From NCBI GenBank assembly GCA_963971225.1, contig OZ020267.1, forward strand, positions 65,934,577 to 65,998,576: 64,000 bases of DNA. Direction: 5' to 3'. The position numbers and the translations under genes were made by a program. The DNA is from Melieria omissa. Its lineage: Eukaryota; Arthropoda; Insecta; Diptera; Ulidiidae. Under the pieces are notes generated by a model, which made no database searches, was not told where the DNA came from, and saw only the letters and a list, made by a program, of their open reading frames with translations. This document shows positions 11,810 to 24,670 of this stretch, in pieces (positions within the stretch are counted from its first letter, which is position 1; each line of letters opens with the position of its first letter).

Positions 11810-13535
11810 TCGTTTGAAAATTTTTTTTTTATTATTTTTTGCTTTACTTTAGTATTCGCCATAGTCTTAGTTTCGCCTCAATATGATTTTTTAATTTAGT
11901 TGTTTATGTTGTAATCTTAGATTTCTTAATTTGGTTATTTTTATTTATGTTTTTAATTTATTTTTTATTTATTTATTTATATTTATTTATTTAAAATTAA
12001 TTACAATAAACATTATAATTAATTATTTCAATTTATTTATTTGATTTGTTTATTTACTTTCTGTCTTTAATTATTTATTTATTTATTTTTTGTTTTTGCA
12101 ACTTTTTTGTTATTTTTGTTTATCATTTTTATTTTAGTCTAAGTTATTTAATTGTTTTTAAATTTAATTTTTTTATTCTTGATTTTTTTTTTATATTTTA
12201 AATTTTATTTTTTATATTTAATGTTTTAATTTAAATTTTTTATATTTAATTTTTTATCTTTTATATTTTATATTTTTTTTTATATTTAATTTTTTATATT
12301 TAATTTATTTTATATTTAATTTTTTTTATATTTAATTTTTTTTATATTTAATTTTTTATTTTTTATATTTAATTTTTTATTTTTAATTTTTATATTTAAT
12401 TTTTTTTGTTTAATTTTTTTTTTTTAAATTTTTAATTTTTTAGGAACATTGATTTTAATTTTTAATTCTTTAGGAACATTGATTTTCATTTTTAATTTGT
12501 GGTTTTTGTTTTATTTTTTTTCTTCTTTTTCTTTATTCTCTTTTTTTATTCTTTTTTTATTCATTTTTTGATTTTTTACTTTTTGTTTTTTTATTGTTTT
12601 GATTTTCTACCTTAGATGTTTCTACTTTTTAACGTTCTCATTTTTATTTTATTTTTTACTCCCAATTTTGAATTTTTTTTAAGTTTCAATTTTTGTTTGG
12701 TTATTTATTTATTTATTTGTTTGTTTATTTATTTTATTTAATTATTATTTATTTTTTGATTTTTCTTAATTTTATTTTTAATTTTTCTTATTTTATTTTT
12801 ATTTTTTCCTTTTTTTTCGTTTTTTTATTTTTTCGTTTTTTTATTTTTTCCTTGTTTTATTTTTTCCTTTCTTTATTTTTTCTTTTTTTATTTCTCTTGT
12901 TTAATTTTTTTATTTTACTTATTTTCTTGCTTTCTTATTTTATTAACTTTTTTTTAATTTATAATTTTTTCTTTTTTATTTTTGTTCTTTTTTATTTTTT
13001 CTTTTTTATTTTTTCTTTTTTACTTTTTTTCTTTTTTATTTTTTCCTTTTTTATTTTTTTATTTTATCTTATTTCTTATTATTTTATCTTATAATGTTTT
13101 TATTGTTATTTTTCTTCTCTTATTTTTAAAATTATTTATGTTATTTTTCTTGTTTTATTTTTAAAATTTTTTTTGTTATTTTTCTTGTTTTATTTTTAAA
13201 ATTATTTTTTGTTATTTTTCTTGTTTTATTTTTTATTCTTTCCATTTTTCTGGTTTTACTTTTTATTGTTTACTTTTATTATTTTTCGTGTTTTACTTTA
13301 TTGTTTCTTTATTTTTATACGTAAGTTTGTATTTATGATTTTGATCTGTAAACTTTTTTGTATAAATATTTTTTTTTTGATTTTTTTATTTAATTGGTTG
13401 TGTCTATTTAAATTTTTGGTTTTTTATTATCTTTTTATTATATTTTTTGTTTTATTTTTGTTCTTATTTTTTAATTAGATTTTATTTATTTAATGTTTCA
13501 GTCTATTTTCGTTTTACATTTTCTTTTATTTTGAA
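11810..13535. repeat. T-rich low-complexity tract, 1.7 kb
   Basis: This is almost pure T with scattered A and occasional C or G on the plus strand. TATATTTAATTTTTT-like phrases lie at 12190-12430 and TTTATTTTTTC(C/T)TTT phrases at 12780-13080. The Phe/Leu/Ile-rich open frames at 12693-13094, 12982-13164 and 13209-13478 follow from base composition and are not genes. It abuts the ~265 bp repeat composite. Confidence 0.9.
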
Positions 13536-13536
13536 C

Positions 13537-15404
13537 TAGCTGACCCGGCAAACTTCGTCTCGCCCAAACGGTCCGTTTGTGTGTGATGCCGTAACTCACA
13601 TACAGTCACTTTCTTGTATATATATATAGATTTAAGTTATATGGGCGGTTCCAAGCCCCCTTGTTCAATACCCGCACCATCCCGTCTTTCGGAAGGGAAA
13701 ATGGTAGGTTCGTACTTAGTTTCATTGCTGTGCCACTCAAAGTTCAGCAAAATATTTGGGTCACAAACAATGCGCCACGCCCCTTGTCTGACGCCCATCA
13801 AATCTTATCATTAGAATGACTCATGTATGAGACGACAGGGTACTAAATTTTAGTGTTGTATGACTTATAATTCCGAAATTATTCCATATTAAAAATTTGA
13901 GTTGCATGAGTGGTGCCCCGCCCCGTTGTCCAAAATCCACCCTATTCACCCTGCCAAAGGACACGACTAAATAATAAGTTTATACCGAGTGTCATTCATG
14001 TGAATGCTATAGTTCAAAAGCTACACCGGAATTTAAAAAGTGCCACGCCCCTTTCCAAAACCCATTAAATTTTATTTGTGGAAAGACACGTTTACGCCAT
14101 GACACTGTTCCAAATTTCAATGCTGAGCGACTTATAATTCCGAAGATATTCCATATCAAAAAGTTGGGTTGTATGGGCGGTGCCACGCCTCCTTGTCCAA
14201 AATACACCCTATTCCCCATGCCGAAGGACATGACCAAATCGTTACTTTGTACCAAGTGTCGTTGATGTGAATGCTATAGTTCAAAAGTAACACCGGAATT
14301 TAAAAAGTTCCACGCCCCTTGTCCAACGCCCATTAAATTTTACCAGTCGAATGACATGCTTACATAATGACAATGTTCCAAATTTCAATACTGAGCGACC
14401 TATAATTCTGAAGATATTTCTAATCAACAATTTGGGTTGTATGGACGGTGCCACGCCCCCTTGTCTAAAATAAACCCTATTCCCCCTGCCGAAGGACACG
14501 ACTAAATAATAAGTTTATACCGAGTGTCATTGATGTGAATGCTATAGTTCAAAAGCTACACCGGAATTTAAAAAGTGCCACGCCCCTTTCCAAAGCCCAT
14601 TAAATTTTATTTCTGGAAAGACACGTTTACGCCATGACACTGTTCCAAATTTCAATGCTGAGCGACTTATAATTCCGAAGATATTCCATATCAAAAAGTT
14701 GTGTTGTATGGGCGGTGCCACGCCTCCTTGTCCAAAATAAACCCTATTCCCCCTGCCGAAGGACACGACTAAATAATAAGTTTATACCGAGTGTCATTGA
14801 TGTGAATGCTATAGTTCAAAAGCTACACCGGAATTTAAAAAGTGCCACGCCCCTTTCCAAAGCCCATTAAATTTTATTTCTGGAAAGACACGTTTACGCC
14901 ATGACACTGTACCAAATTTCAATGCTATACGACTTATAATTCCGAAGATATTCCGTATTAAAAAGTTGGCTTGTATGGGCGGCGCCACGCCCCCTTGTCA
15001 AAAACCCACCCTATTCTCCCTGTCGAAGGACACGACCAAATCGTTAGTTTGTACCGAGTTTCACTGATGTGAACGCTATAGTTCGAAAGTTACACCGGAA
15101 TTTAAAAAGTGCCACGCCCCTTGTCCAACGCCCATTAAATTACCGGTCGAACAACATGTTTACGCCATGACACTGTACCAAATTTCAATGCTATACGACT
15201 TATAATTCTGAAGATATTCAATATTAAAGAATTGAGTTGTATGGGCGGTGCCACGCCCCCTTGAATAATGCCACGCCCCCTATGCTAAGAACCTTCCACA
15301 CGGTGCCCGTAAACACACACGTAATATTTTATTAAAATAGGTCTGGTGGTTTGGGAGTCTATAGAACACATACGAAATTTATTTGATTTTTATATATATA
15401 GATT
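13537..15404. repeat. Composite repeat with seven ~265 bp tandem units
   Basis: The block opens with CTAGCTGACCCGGCAAACTT (13537) and a ~95 bp head ending TATATATATAGATT (13619-13633). It closes with the same kind of end, TTTATATATATAGATT (15389-15404). Between them the motif TGTATGGGCGGTGCCACGCC recurs near 13639, 13903, 14167, 14434, 14701, 14970 and 15235, a spacing of 264-269 bp. Each unit carries two CCACGCCC-type boxes, about ten perfect ones in total. The units are much more GC-rich than the T-rich tract to the left. The open frames on the minus strand (14007-14255, 14281-14499, 14542-14766) are just the repeat read in one phase. Confidence 0.85.
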
Positions 15405-18400
15405 GTAATTCTTTTTAGGGTCTAACCCTCTACCGCACGCTCCTGTTTACTAAACTCACATTCACACATGCTTAGGGCAGTTATTTATGTACGCACACAT
15501 GTGTGCCAAATATTTCTGTCTTACTGCAAGCTTGGACAGACAAAACGGACTGCGGACGTGTCACTTCCACGTTGATTCACACTGCAAAAGCCAAAACGAC
15601 ATGTTGAAAGCTAAAGCGTTGGATAGCACCAGAAGCAGAAACGGTTTTCACTTGTGTGGCTCTTGTTGTTGTCGTCGTTACTGGGGAGCAATAATAAAAT
15701 GTGTCAAAATTCCCGGCGGAGCTTTTGTCTGATTTTCAGCAGCTTCACTTATATCGATAGATATAAAAACTTTTGCAGTCATGTGTTCCAAGTAATTTGA
15801 AAAGCTACAGCAGAGCAGCAGGGCGAACGGTGCGACTGGCGAAGCAGGGCGTCAATATTAACAAGTTTTAATAAATGCAGCCCAATGCCCCCGGCCGGCT
15901 TGTTTACATTAATGGCTTTAATAAATATTTTCATTATTGATTCTCAATGACACTTGACTCGAGTTCCAACTCAGGTCGCCGCCTCCTTTCGCTCCAACCA
16001 CACACGCGCACCGGCCGCAGTCATTGCGTGCGCTTCGCCGCAAAGCAACAATTGCAATGAAATTTGTGTAAAGTTCATTAAGTTCATTATGATAAATAAA
16101 AATACAATATATGAAATGTCACTGCAAACCGCAATGCCACCGCGTGCGTAAACACACACACACACACTCAGCTCAGTTCAGTTGACACTACAATGAGATC
16201 AGCGCAGCAAATTGCATTTTTAATAATTTATTGAAATTGCATGAAATTTCAATGTTAATTAAATCATATATGAAATTCGTGCGTTCAAGTATCCTTTTAC
16301 GCATTTATTGTAATTAAAATAAAACATTACAAATACAAAAAACCTTTCAGATAATAAAATATTATTTTGAAGTTCAACGGCCATTGCGGTTGACCCACTG
16401 CACACAGAGTTTTACTGAAATTTGAGCACAACAATAAAAAATTCGCAACAGTGGACAAGGAACAATGCCAACCAGTGTGGGAAGTGGTTTTGTGTAAACA
16501 AAAAATGATAAGAAGATAATAAATGTCAATGCCGGTACAGATTTCGGGTTGACGTTTGCTTGAAGAGATCTAAGTTTTACTGTTGGAACAGACATGTCTG
16601 GGGAATCCATTTGCCATCTTTAAAGTCTTCGAATTCATATGACTAAGTTTCTTTGAATCAAAGAAAGAAGAAAAGGTTTCTAAACAACTTTGAGTTTAAT
16701 CAATTTTAATTTCTTTACAATACATAAATAAAAAAAAAATACACCTCGTACCACCTAAGGACTTGCAACATCCTCTAGTCCTTAGAAAATACTCACTCAA
16801 AAAGCATAGCCAATACATGTCATCGGCGACATATGAACAGCCAATGCCGTTAGCAACTAAATACCGCACTTCTTCGCTTGGGCGGCAACAAAGGGCACAA
16901 CTTGCCAACAACAACAAAATCCATAGTCAAAATACACGTACGAATGCGCCACTTCATTGAAAGGATTAACACGAGCGTAAGAAAAGTAACACACAAGTAG
17001 ATTAAAAGGATGCTGCACGTCGTGTCGGCGTTGTCAGCACTCGAAACACCAAAAACGGCTGGCGGACTGGCGGCGGTGAAGGAAGTTTGGCGCGGATGTA
17101 GGGGAGTCGTTGTGGCAACTTGGCAAGCGATAATGCGGGCGGCCGCAAACTTGCAGCACACACCGCCTCGACTTAATCAAGCCGAAGAAATGGGTAAAAG
17201 TCGCAAGCGGAGCGTTGGCGAAGGATCAAAGCCAAATGCAGATGGCAAACGAATAGACTTTGGATAGTGTAACGACAACACGGCGCAGTGTAGTAGGGAG
17301 TTAAGGAAACAACAAACAACAACAACAACAACGACGGCTATAGTCATAGTCGAAGCAATAACAATGGCAATAACTTCATTACAAGCGCCCACACGAAAGG
17401 ATACGTGGGCAACTAGACGACTATCGACAATGTGTGGGCTGGATGAGTGTGTGCGTGTGTTTATGTTTGTGTGGATTCAGGTGTAGTCGGGCAAACTTAC
17501 GGAAGAGCAACAAACGCGCGACAAGCCGGCAAAGAAAACCCCGCATGAGTGTAGCAGACACTCACACACATCCGCACATGTAAACATTTTTTGTTGTAGC
17601 ACAAAAACCACAGCACCAAAGACTTAAATAGCGGCTTATGGCATTTAAATGTTAGACAACTGGCAACATAAAAAATGAAATACGAAAACTATTTGTGGCA
17701 GTGTGTTTGGGTTGGTGCGGGTTGTGGTTGTCAGAAATCGTGATACGAACCAAATTATATGTCTGCGCCAAAAGACAGCCGGCAGACGGGTAATCGAACG
17801 AGCCGGTGCATTGTCGAGCGGCAAATGTGACAAGCAGCCAATGAAACAGCCAACACACACACACACACAAACACAAGACGCAACGAACACAGTGGTGAGC
17901 TGAATGCGCAGACCGTCGGCAAAAACAACGGCCAAACTAAGCCAAGCCAAGCAACGTCAAAGCAGAACGACAGCAGAAGGTTAACCTGCTGCTTAGCAGA
18001 AAACTTATGTAACTAAGAACACGTACGGCAAACGTGTTGTTTCGGCGCGCGCACACACACGACCCGCACTAGCCGATCGCCGTCCGGCTTGTGGCAGCAG
18101 CGCAGGAGCAGCCAGAAAGCGAGTCTCGGCAGCGCACCACAAGCAGCTGAAGAAACTTTCTTCATATTGCGGAAACGGATGTTTATTTGACGAGTGTTGT
18201 GTGTGTGTACGTGCGAGCACTGGTCGTACGTGCTCACAGTGTGCGCGGTGTACGATGAATGTGTATGTGTGTGAGTGTTTGTGTGGAAGTGTTTCGGTGG
18301 CACGGCTTGTTTTCGTGGTTATTAAAGTTAATAAAAAGGGTAATAGACCAATTTTCGTCTTCAGCATTGGGATTTATGCGTGAGAACTGCACAAATACGC

Positions 18401-18840
18401 AACGCGCTTGGTTGCCTAATGAAATTTCACCTAGCGTTGCCTTATTGATATTCAAGGATCTTGGTGTTAATTTTTGCGCAAGTGCAAAGAGATGTGCGTA
18501 GATTTTCAACACTAACAAGACTGTAGAGTGTCTGAGATGCATATTCAAAATGCGCAACATAAAATATGGGAATTAATATATTTCTCAGATTTAATATATT
18601 CCAGAAAACTGGGGTTAGATCTTCAGCAATTCAAATGATTTACAATTAAAATTGATAGAACAACAATTACAGTTGAAACCGCGTAACTGCAAGTTGCTTA
18701 AACGAAATACAATTCCGTTTAATTAAAAGTCCGGGTCCCATTTTTACTTGGCAATTTGCCCGAAAATTAGTTCATTAAACAAAAACATCGCATAACTGAA
18801 AAAAATTAAAGACAATTTTGGGTCTAAAACATAAATTCAT
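15405..18840. other. Non-coding DNA, 3.4 kb
   Basis: Moderately GC-rich patches (17000-17300, 18030-18200) with CAA and CA/GT runs. Overlapping short frames on both strands have no recognisable domains. No feature supported. Confidence 0.6.
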
Positions 18841-19665
18841 TTCTTTTATTTAAGTATTTATTAATGAATTTACTTTTTATTCGTTTATATTTCTATTTTA
18901 TTTAATTTCATATAATTTTAGTTTATTTTTTTTATTTTATTTTATTTTATTTTATTTTAATTGATTTTATTTAACTTAATTTTCTTTTATTGTATTTTTG
19001 CTATTTTTTTATTTTGTTTTATTTTATTTTATTTTATTTTATTTTATTTTATTTTATTTTATTTTATTTTATTTTATTTTATTTTATTTTATTTTATTTT
19101 ATTTTTTATTTTATTTAACTTAATTTTGTTTTAGTTTGTTTTTTCTATTTTATTTTATTTTTTTCTGTTTTTTTATTTTTTTCCTATTTTTTTCTACTTT
19201 TTTATTTTTTTCCCATTTTTTTCTAGTTTTTTATTTTTTTCCTATATTTTTATATTTTATTTTATTTTATGTTATTTAACTTTATTTTATTTTATTTTAT
19301 TTTAGTTTATTTTATTTTATATTATTTTATTTTAATTGATTTTATTTAAGTTAATTTTGTTTTATTTTTTCTATTTTTTTTATTTTGTTTTATTTTATTT
19401 TATTTTGGTTTATTTTATTTTGTTTTATTTATTTTTTTTATTTTATTTTGTTTTATTTATTTTTTTATTTTATTTTATTTTGTTTTATTAATTTTTTTAT
19501 TTTCTTTTATTTTATTCTATTTTATTTTATTTTAATTTATTTTATTTAACTTATTTTTCTTTTATTCTGTTTATTCTATTTTATTTGTTCAATTTTTGTT
19601 ATTGTTTGTTTTTTTTAAATTATTTTATTTTATTTTATTCTATTTTTTATATTATTTTATTTTAT
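18841..19665. repeat. (TTTTA)n satellite-like tract
   Basis: The pentamer TTTTA is repeated for long stretches. The cleanest run is about 19017-19105, and degenerate runs extend to 19665. Interruptions such as TTTTTTCCTATTTTTTTC occur near 19180-19250. About 0.8 kb in all. Confidence 0.92.
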
Positions 19666-21163
19666 GGACGCTCAAAGGTTTAGAGAATCATTCAAAGAGA
19701 TCAAAACTGTCCGAATATTAGAACCGGTCATCAACTCTTTCCTAAACACTTCACTAGACGTGTCTGGTATACCTGTAGTTCTCGGTTTCAAGATCCAAGG
19801 CAATGCAGAATTAACCTACTCTAGGACGGTGCGATTAAAGAAAATCTGAACAGTTGGTATCTTTAAACGATCTGGAAGAACCCTTAGGTATGCACTCTTA
19901 ACTCCAAACACAAGGCCACAGCTTCATCGCTTCGCCTAACAACTACAAATAGTTTTACAATTTTTAACCGTCTTCTCATCATTTGACTGCGTTTTTAGAA
20001 GTCTGATAAAAACTATTACGAAAAAAATTCTGCGAAAATTACAAAAAATGAAGTGAAATCCCAGCAAAGCAGATGTGTTTCCGCTGTCATACACACACTC
20101 ACACACACACATATACATTGCGCACCCGACCCGCCTAATCGAAGTGAACCATGAACGGTTTCCTTCTTCACAACCAACACTTACACCGCCAACACCACAA
20201 CCAACAACAACAACAGCAACAATCTCTTGGCCACTTCGCGCCGCAATGGGCCATTTTGTGGGATGCCTCACAGTTTGTGGATAGTGTACAAATAGCAACA
20301 AAAACAACAAACCGAATAGAAACACTGTACTGCAGACAGCAATACGATGGTCTAAAAAAAAAAAACTAACAACAACAATTGCAATAGGTAAAACCAACAA
20401 TAATAACAACAACAACAATTGTACAATAAAAAAGCTATAGCCGTGCAGCAGTGCCAGTTGCCGGTGGGAAAAACAAAGAAATTTTGCACGAAGCTACAAA
20501 ACAACAAAAGAACAAAGCCAAAGTAAACTAAAACAAAAACAACCACAACACCAAAATGAAAATAACGAATACAATGAAACTAAATTGAAGCAACGATTAA
20601 AAATTCAATTGAGTGGCATATAAAGTAACTAAAAGGCTAAAACAATACGACGCCAGCAGCAGAATGAACAACAATGGCTGAAGTAACAATAACAATAACA
20701 ACAACAAGAAAAACAAATCAATGAATTGATGTCAATGATATGAAGCGCAAAGTGCCGGCCACAATTTACGTTTAATGGAATAATGCGTCGAATCGTACAA
20801 TTTTCGAAGCGATCGGCTCGATGCATCGGAAGTGCAGTGGAAGTGCGATGCACTTCGCAGCAAGGACAATGACAATGGGGTTGGAATTTTTAAATAATTT
20901 ATTTGTAAGTAATTACTGTGGCTTCTTGCTTAAGTGTTTGGAGTTGTTTTAATTGGTTTGGGCACTCGAAGCAAGCGGGTGAATGGGCCCAAGGATATTT
21001 TATTCCTTTGAGTATAACTGGTTGGCGATGTCCCAATAACCCATACATGAGAACATATATAATTCAAAAGGGTATAAGACTTGAAGTTTGACTCTTTGAC
21101 TGGAAGTATGGGGTACATAAGAATGATCTGTGTTGTATCCTTGCGAATTGATAATCCTTGATT
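19666..21163. other. Non-coding DNA rich in CAACAA
   Basis: CAA-type simple sequence at 20180-20240 and 20380-20430 and a CA run at 20092-20112. Antisense Leu/Val-rich frame 19936-20418 is read off these repeats. No gene recognised. Confidence 0.6.
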
Positions 21164-21640
21164 GAGACTAAGGTTCAAGGACCTGAAGAATCCTACTTCT
21201 GTCTAATGGAAAATGAAACTGTTAAAAGAAATCAGTTAACATAGTCAATTTTTCTTCAGGATTTTAAGCTTTGAGATTTCAGAATAGATTCAGATTTAGA
21301 TTATTTACGAATTTAAGCTTCTTACCTTTTCCTATTCACTTGGGAGACTAAGGCTCAAGGACTTGAAGAATCCTTTTTTTTGTCCAATGGGAAATTAAAC
21401 TTTTTGAAGTAATCTATTTACATAGTAAACTTTTCTTCAGAATATTAAGCTTTGAGATTTCAGATTAGATTCAGTTTTAGATTATTTGCGAATTAAAGCT
21501 TCCCTTTTCATATTGACTTCGAAAACTAAAGCTCAAGGACCTGAGGAATCCTTTTTTGTCCAATGGGAGATTAAACTGTTTAAAGTAATCAATTAGTATA
21601 GTAAACGTTTCTTCAGAACATTAAGCTTTGAGATTTCCGA
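21164..21640. repeat. ~180 bp tandem triplication
   Basis: Three consecutive copies start at 21164, 21344 and 21521. Each contains ACTAAGGTTCAAGGACCTGA, a TGTCTAATGG segment, TTTCTTCAGGA, and AAGCTTTGAGATTTCAGA. The third copy is truncated near 21640. Copies are roughly 80-90% alike by eye. No open frame spans them. Confidence 0.82.
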
Positions 21641-23112
21641 TTAAAAGGAATCTAAACTATTTCATATTACAGTAGAAGACATAACATTACAAAAGTATTT
21701 TTTTTTAATTTGTATTTTCTTTAATTTCATAAACACCCTGTACGTATACATTGGCATTTGTACGGAAATAATAAAAATAAAACTTCCAGAAGTAAATGCA
21801 GGAAACCATAAAATACAGCGATATGTTCAAAGTCCAACGGCAAGGCGCTTTGTCTCCGGTCATCCACATACCAACACAAACACACACACACGCATTTGTT
21901 CATTCAGATACTCGTAGACATAGCGACAGTGCGGTCGTTTCAACTGTTTGTCGCTACAAGCACTGTCATTTATTTACACATACACATCGGCTATTTGTAT
22001 TTCTAAGTGCAAGTGTAGCTGTCCGTCTGTCTAAGCGTTTGTCTATGGGACAGCAGGCACTGAATGTGAATGTCCTGCTGCTGGTATTTCTCGACGTTGG
22101 TAAAGTTTCCACAGTGCAATTCGTCTATGCATTACTGCAGTTGTTGTTGTTGTTGTTCAGGTTCTCGTGGCTGCAAAGTGTTGAAAATCAATTTCTCACA
22201 AGCCATTGTCGCCCAATTCCATTTTCCTTTCTAGCGCTGCACTTTCGATCGATTCGAATTTTTGTTTGTTCGTGTTCCTCCTGCAGGGATTTATCTACTT
22301 TTTCGCATTCCGTTTTAATTTTTTATTCGCCGCAAATGATTCCAGCACTTCCTTCTTGCCGCTTCCTATTGTTTCCGGTAATTGTGGCGCTTAGAATTCT
22401 TCAATTCCGCAGCTTCATTCGATTCGATTCGATTAGTTTCTTTTTTTTTCTCTCGTTTCTTTTTTCAGTGACATCACAGTCGAAGCAAAATCCTGACAAG
22501 ATGCTTAATTGAGTTTCTATTATACTTGTACCTCAAGTGGTCTTGTAACGGTAAATAAGTTTAACGTGTAGTTTTTGCCTTTTTCATTCCACTCAATGGT
22601 TTGCAATTTAACGCAAACATTTCCGCTCACACGTCACTTGGAGGAAGGGAAAGGAGAGCCAGAGAAGAAGTCACGCCCGCTGGGCCAAGTGGCACAGACA
22701 AATTTAATTTCGAGCGAATCAATAAAAGAGATTGATTCCTGCTGACTGACTGGCTGTCAGCGCCAAATCACATCAGTCGCCAATCAAACTACAAAATTTA
22801 AATTGTAAAATATTTCGAGTTCATAAATTATAAAGTGATGATTTTGTGCTCTGAACTGTGCCGTAGTTCAAGTCATTTGGAAAAATAATATTTAAAAATA
22901 CTAACAGGATTGAGAGATTTGCAGGTCTGAGTTTGGAATGGAAAATTTCGATGTATGCATTTAGGGTTATAAAGTTTGAAGTAAAGAATGTTTTTCTCTG
23001 TACTGTTAAGTACTTATATGAAAAATTGAGTAAAGGGAAAGGGATCAGAATTTTGAAGTTACAATGTTTTTGATTTGAGAAATGCACTTTTTATGAAATT
23101 AGAAAAAAAATT
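21641..23112. other. Non-coding DNA with one long unassigned frame
   Basis: The plus-strand frame 21796-22512 (238 codons) is the longest open frame in the window. Its translation is rich in Ser/Phe/Leu/His without a domain, contains CA-repeat-derived THTH residues, and lacks protein-like periodicity. I treat it as chance. A GATTCGATTC run lies near 22415. Confidence 0.55.
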
Positions 23113-23114
23113 TA

Positions 23115-23857
23115 TCAGGTGTACAACTTTGCTTCCGCCGTTTTCCGATAGGTGGCTGTACCGGCTGAGGCTGGTTGAAATACATAGATGGTAATGCCTT
23201 TAAAGTGAGTGTGGACAGTGCCTAACGAATTGTCATCGCCGTTTCAGTGACAGTTGTTCTTGTTTTCGTATTATTCACGCTCGAAAATGTCCGTTTATGT
23301 GCCCAATTCTCGCCATTTGCGGGAAGTTTTACTTTTCTGTTACAATTCGAAAAAAAATGCAGCTGAAGCGCATCGAATGCTCTCAGAAACTTACGGTGAT
23401 GCTGCTCTGAGTGAAAGAACGTGTCGGGAGTGGTTTCAACGTTTTAAAAATGGTGATTTCGATGTCGAAGACAAACATGCTGGTGACCACTTTTGCGGCC
23501 TCACGTCGCAAAAGTGGTCAAAAAGTACCTGGAAACGCTGAAATGGGAAGTCTTGCCCCACCCGCCGTATTCCCCAGCTGTCGCCCCTTCTGACTTCCAC
23601 CTATTCCGTTCGATGGCACACGGCCTGGCAGATCAACATTTTCAATCCTTCGAAGAATTGGAAAAATGGATTGCTTCATGGATAGCGTCAAAAGAGGACT
23701 CCTTTTTTCGAGCCGGGATCCGAAAATTGCCGGAAAGATGGGAGAAAGTTGTCGCTAGCGACGGACAATACTTTGAATAATACATCTGTAAGCACTTTTT
23801 CGCAATAAAGCTTTTAATTTTGGAAAAAAAACGGCGGAAGCAAAGTTGTACACCTGA
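23115..23857 (+). mobile_element. Internally deleted mariner with intact TIRs
   Basis: This 743 bp element is flanked by TA at 23113-23114 and 23858-23859. The ends are perfect inverted repeats of about 30 bp starting TCAGGTGTACAACTTTGC and running through TTCCGCCGTTTT. It encodes the start and end of a mariner transposase on the plus strand but lacks about 0.5-0.6 kb of the middle, including the first catalytic motifs. Intact, identical ends suggest recent activity and that it could be mobilised in trans by a full-length relative. This is the classic route from an autonomous element to a MITE. Confidence 0.92.
23287..23780 (+). pseudogene. Internally deleted mariner transposase
   Basis: The frame from ATG 23287 (MSVYVPNSRHLREVLLFCY) runs through the first helix-turn-helix (about residues 15-60, ending GDFDVEDKHAGD) to about 23490. 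There it changes abruptly to frame 23493, which encodes the C-terminal part: RPHVAKVVKKYLETLKWEVL, the motif PPYSPAVAPSDFHLF with the third catalytic Asp, and the C-terminal helix up to DGQYFE with its stop at 23778-23780. The deletion removes the second DNA-binding helix-turn-helix, the TGDE-type motif and the start of the DN motif, and leaves the two halves out of frame. Confidence 0.9.
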
Positions 23858-24179
23858 TATTATGCTCGAATATTTTATGTGTACTGTTAAAGTTAGGAGA
23901 TATGACAAATTTTCAATCTATGAAATTAGGAAATAACTTTTTTTGTCCAGTACTGTAACGGTTATGTTTTATACGTTTTATGAAATTAGTAACAGAAATG
24001 TCAATGATATAATGTTTTCTTTGGATGTAAAAATGAAGAGATGTGAGAATCGGAGTGGAGTTCAGAATGGAAATTTTAGAGTAAGAATTTTTCTTTTGCA
24101 CTGTTATAGGTAAAAGATATTCAATAAGTATGATTCAATGAATGAAGGATCAAACTTTTAAAGCGAAAATGTTTTCTTC

Positions 24180-24670
24180 GTACTTTGAAGGATAAGAAAT
24201 ATGAGACACAAACCATTTTCAATGATTAAGGATTAAAATGTTAAAGCAAGAATGTTTTATTTGCACTTTAAAAGATAAGAAATATGAGACATAAACCATT
24301 TCACTTCATAAAGATGTCTCTTTCAAACCAGGAAAACTATCAAGTTGGAAATAAAAGTTTTTCAGAACGATTTTTTAGAAACTATAAATTGTAGAACCGC
24401 TTTAAAATAGCTTAGTGTTTAGCGATTTAAGGATTTACTTGAAAACTTAAAAAAAAATAAATAATTCATCTCTGCTTTGAGTAATAAGAAATATGAGACA
24501 CAAACCATTTAACTTCATAAAAAATATCTCTTTCAAACCAAGAAAACTATCAAGTTGGCAATAAAAGTTCTTCAGTATAATTTTGTCAGAATATGTAAAT
24601 TGTAGAACCGCTTTAAAATAGCTAAAAGTGTTTAGCGATTTTCTGACTTAATTGAAAACATAAAAAATAA
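24180..24670. repeat. ~195 bp tandem duplication plus partial units
   Basis: Two long copies (about 24277-24475 and 24476-24670) share AATAAGAAATATGAGACACA, ATCTCTTTCAAACCA, AACTATCAAGTTGG and TTGTAGAACCGCTTTAAAAT. Two shorter partial units with the GATAAGAAATATGAGACA segment precede them (near 24190 and 24269). Confidence 0.78.

Noticed and set aside
12693..13478. Phe/Leu/Ile-rich frames resembling membrane proteins
   Set aside because: They lie in nearly pure T-rich DNA; hydrophobicity is forced by TTT codons. The same applies to 33932-34653 and 45378-45645.
14007..14766. Repeated minus-strand frames with the phrase GNRVYFGQGGVAPPIQ
   Set aside because: They are the ~265 bp tandem repeat read in one phase, not a gene family; each ends within one unit.
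21796..22512. Longest open frame (238 codons, plus strand)
   Set aside because: No recognisable domain, repeat-derived His/Thr segment, skewed Ser/Phe/Leu content and no supporting splice or promoter context.
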